DNA from: Gammaproteobacteria bacterium
Lineage (GTDB): Bacteria; Pseudomonadota; Gammaproteobacteria; RBG-16-57-12
Length of the DNA: 64,000 nt
Assembly: GCA_021647245.1 (NCBI GenBank)
Contig: JAKIVC010000010.1
Location: 1-64,000 of the forward strand
Reading direction: 5' to 3'
The notes beneath the pieces were generated by a model. That model ran no database searches, was not told where the DNA came from, and was given only the letters and a program-made list of their open reading frames with translations. A program made the position numbers and the translations under genes. This document shows positions 61,636 through 64,000 of this stretch, piece by piece. Positions within the stretch are counted from its first letter, which is position 1, and the number at the start of each line of letters is the position of its first letter.

Positions 61636-63081
61636 GTGGCTGAGTCTGTGGTGTGGGGTGCATTATTTCTGGCGTTAATTACCGGTGCGATGCTGGGTGC
61701 CTGGCTGGTATGGAGCAAGATGAGCGTGGCGGCTAAACAGCAGCAGTTGGATGCGTCACAACAGCAATCTGCCCGGTTGGCTGAGGTGCAGGGCGAGCTT
61801 CAGCGGCAGCAGACAGCGTTGGCGGTTGCGGATGAACGGGTTGTTAGCATGGGGAGGCAGTTGCAGCAGGCGCAGCAGGAGCGGCGTTTGTCACAGCAAC
61901 AACTGGATGAGGTGCAGCAACGCAACGGTACGTTGCAGGCTGAAAATACTGAGTTGCATACCCGCCAGCAAGAGAAGGAGCTCCATTACGCCTCACAGGT
62001 GGCGCAATTTGAGCAGCAGAAACTTGAGCTTAGCCGTGAGTTTGAAAATCTGGCCAATCGTATTTTTGAGGCCAAAGGGAAGTCATTCTCTGAGAGCAGT
62101 CGACAGTCGTTGGATGATATGCTTAAGCCGTTTCGCCAGCAGATTGTCGATTTTCGACAGAAAGTAGAAGAGATTCACCATAAGGATACTGAGCAGCAAG
62201 CGCAATTACGCAGTGAATTGGGCCACCTAAAAGAGCTTAACAAGCAGATTACGGAAGAGGCTCACCAGTTGGCGACAGCGCTTAAGGGGCAAAAGAAGAG
62301 CCAAGGAAATTGGGGTGAGTTGGTTCTGGAGAATGTGCTTGATCGCTCAGGATTGGTCATTGATAAGGATTATAAGCGTGAGGTAAGTTTTAATACTGAA
62401 AGTGGTCGGCAGCGCCCTGACGTTATTATCTACCTGCCTGAAAATAAGCACTTGATTGTTGATGCCAAGGTGTCATTGAATGCGTATACCCGCTATGTGA
62501 ACAGTGAGAATGAGGCTGAATCTAAGCAGGCGATGAAGGCCCATGTTGCGGCGATTTCTGATCGCATTAAAGAGTTATCTGACCGCCACTATTTTGAGTT
62601 GCCGGGTTTGAATTCGCCAGAAATGGTGTTTATGTTCATTCCGATTGAGTCGGCTTTTGTTGAGGCGCTGCGGGCGGATGAGAGTTTGTTTCAGAAAGCG
62701 TTAGAGCAGAATGTGTTGGTTGCCACGCCGACAACACTGCTGACCAGCTTGAATATTGTTCGTCAGCTGTGGCGTTTTGAGGATCAAAACCGCCACACGG
62801 CTGAGCTGGCTGAAAAGGCGGGTAGAATGTATGATAAATTCAACACTTTTTTAGGCTCTATGGAGAAGGTAGGGCGCTCGCTGGATAGTGCCAAGGATAG
62901 TTATGAGAAAGCGTTCGGCCAGCTTTACAGTGGCCGTGGCAACCTGATTAAACAGGCCAATGAGCTTAAAAAGCTGGGTGTATCTGTTAAGGCAGAGTTG
63001 CCGGCGCTGTTGGTTGAGCGTGCCGAGCTTGAGTTGGACCATTCGGCTGTGGATGCCGTGGGTGAGAGCGAAAAAACATAG
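61636..63081 (+). CDS. rmuC: DNA recombination protein RmuC
   Basis: RmuC is linked to limiting inverted-repeat-stimulated recombination and probably has a nuclease-like fold. GTG 61636 (GGAG eight bases upstream) is preferred to TTG 61633. The product of 481 residues has an N-terminal TM helix (about 7-24), a long coiled coil (about 35-135) and the RmuC domain (about 160-430) with NLANRIFEAKG, KGNWGE-like KSQGNWGELVLENVLDRSGL, and RPDVIIYLPENKHLIVDAKVSLNAY. It is intact. Confidence 0.93.
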   Translation: MAESVVWGALFLALITGAMLGAWLVWSKMSVAAKQQQLDASQQQSARLAEVQGELQRQQTALAVADERVVSMGRQLQQAQQERRLSQQQLDEVQQRNGTLQAENTELHTRQQEKELHYASQVAQFEQQKLELSREFENLANRIFEAKGKSFSESSRQSLDDMLKPFRQQIVDFRQKVEEIHHKDTEQQAQLRSELGHLKELNKQITEEAHQLATALKGQKKSQGNWGELVLENVLDRSGLVIDKDYKREVSFNTESGRQRPDVIIYLPENKHLIVDAKVSLNAYTRYVNSENEAESKQAMKAHVAAISDRIKELSDRHYFELPGLNSPEMVFMFIPIESAFVEALRADESLFQKALEQNVLVATPTTLLTSLNIVRQLWRFEDQNRHTAELAEKAGRMYDKFNTFLGSMEKVGRSLDSAKDSYEKAFGQLYSGRGNLIKQANELKKLGVSVKAELPALLVERAELELDHSAVDAVGESEKT

Positions 63082-63344
63082 TGTAATGGTTTCAGCGCCG
63101 TACTTGCTGGCTTTTCTCTGGCATAATAGGTGGCATATTAAATGCCTGAGATCTCTGCACAGGTGGATGTACTGATAAAAAGGCTAAATCCCCGCTGTTT
63201 TTCGTTGGTAAACGTGTGAATAGCACGCTATTTCCTTCATTTATTGCCTCAAGCAGCCAATTTTTATCTCTTTTTTCTCCAGCCCCGCTTGTGCAAAGTT
63301 CACTGGTATTAATGCCACGCTTTTTTCGGTAAAAAACAGTGAGT

Positions 63345-64000
63345 ATGACAACAGAGAGTTATCAACGCCGCTTTGGCGGTATTCAACGCCTGTATGGCGA
63401 CCAGGGCGCGAAAGTGCTTGCTCAGGCGCATTTTTGCGTAGTCGGTATCGGTGGCGTTGGCTCCTGGGTGGCGGAGGCCTTGGCGCGAAGTGGAGTCAGT
63501 CGAATTACACTGATTGATTTTGATGAGATATGCGAAACGAATATTAACCGGCAGTTGCCCGCACTGAGTAATACTATCAATCAGAAAAAATGCCAGGTGA
63601 TGGTGGAGCGAATCGCCCTTATTAATGCGGATTGTCAGGTTGAGATCATTGATGATTTTATCACGGTGAAGACATACCAGGAGTACCTAAATGGTAGCTT
63701 TGATTATGTGATTGATGCCATTGACAGCATTAAATTTAAAGCATTGATGATCAATTATTGCAAACGTAATAAAATCCCGATTATTGTGACGGGTGGTGCT
63801 GGTGGTATGACCGATCCGACCCAAATTCAGGTGCAGGATGTAAGCCGCACTTTTAATGACCCGTTGATTGCCAAGGTTAGATCACAATTGCGAAAAGAGT
63901 TCGGTTTTAGCAAAAGCGGTAAGCGTAAGTTTGGTATCGATTGTGTTTTCTCATCTCAACAACCGGTTTACCCAAAGAAAGATGGTACGGTGGGCTATGA
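63345..64000 (+). CDS. tcdA: tRNA threonylcarbamoyladenosine dehydratase TcdA, 3' end beyond window
   Basis: TcdA (CsdL/YgdL) cyclises t6A to ct6A in tRNAs. The ATG 63345 frame runs open to the end of the window (218 codons). It shows the E1-like nucleotide-binding motif VVGIGGVGSWVAEALARSG near 36-54, then ITLIDFDEICETNINRQLPAL, the DAIDSIKFKALMINYC segment near 124-139, and GGAGGMTDPTQI near 150-161. The remainder, including the C-terminal part, lies outside the window. Confidence 0.92.
   Translation, partial: MTTESYQRRFGGIQRLYGDQGAKVLAQAHFCVVGIGGVGSWVAEALARSGVSRITLIDFDEICETNINRQLPALSNTINQKKCQVMVERIALINADCQVEIIDDFITVKTYQEYLNGSFDYVIDAIDSIKFKALMINYCKRNKIPIIVTGGAGGMTDPTQIQVQDVSRTFNDPLIAKVRSQLRKEFGFSKSGKRKFGIDCVFSSQQPVYPKKDGTVGY

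Overview
The window is a chromosomal segment of a gammaproteobacterium that oxidises reduced sulfur. The evidence is a soxXYZA cluster, together with gammaproteobacterial gene orders: thrS-infC-rpmI-rplT-pheS-pheT-ihfA-merR, pepA-holC-valS, lptF-lptG, xseB-ispA-dxs, pcm-tolC, and ppx facing ppk. It also has oxygen-dependent hemF and makes its own thiamine (thiC under a TPP riboswitch). No species can be named from the sequence. Most of the 64 kb is core-genome DNA; accessory material lies at the left edge (1-2.8 kb) and in the gap at 60.9-61.6 kb.

Layout. 1-960: mobile-element debris, consisting of an integron-type integrase N-terminus, a hairpin repeat, a short tandem repeat, an attC-like palindrome and a truncated group II intron. 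965-2750: a two-receiver response regulator, two 167-bp IS5-type MITEs, and two leftward small RNA genes with sigma-54-like promoters and terminators. 2.9-7.4 kb: hemF, a YdcF-type membrane protein, soxXYZA and an RDD membrane protein. 7.4-14.8 kb: lptG/lptF leftward, then pepA-holC-hypothetical-valS rightward. 15.0-20.7 kb: a likely signalling operon (TonB-dependent receptor, periplasmic binding protein, BarA-like hybrid kinase). 20.8-28.5 kb: tRNA-Pro(GGG) and the leftward translation operon ending upstream at thrS. 28.6-33.1 kb: a 1337-residue multi-PAS hybrid kinase and a stand-alone receiver. 33.3-38.5 kb: parE leftward, then xseB-ispA-dxs. 38.5-45.5 kb: a 35-residue membrane protein, thiC with riboswitch, pcm, tolC, an M15-like peptidase and ppx. 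45.5-55.9 kb: ppk1, a YheS-type ABC-F ATPase, an acetate-kinase-like enzyme, htpX, an unknown 581-residue protein and parC. 56.3-64 kb: HDOD protein, orn, M48 protease, rsgA, an outer-membrane-like barrel protein, a relic transposase region, rmuC and the start of tcdA.

How the parts connect. SoxX and SoxA form the c-type cytochrome that attaches sulfur substrates to SoxYZ; no soxB or soxCD is present here. DXS needs TPP, whose precursor ThiC makes, and feeds IspA. PPK1 and PPX build and degrade polyphosphate. ParE and ParC form topoisomerase IV although their genes are 18 kb apart. LptF and LptG form the LPS export transporter.

The most interesting item is the tandem pair of homologous, sigma-54-type small RNA genes at 1969-2145 and 2595-2753. 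Each has a 5' stem, a shared pyrimidine-rich segment able to pair with Shine-Dalgarno sequences, and a strong intrinsic terminator. Each lies beside a copy of the same MITE. Second are the receptor/binding-protein/kinase trio and a 14-bp intergenic motif (CTATTGATTCCACA) found at four places.
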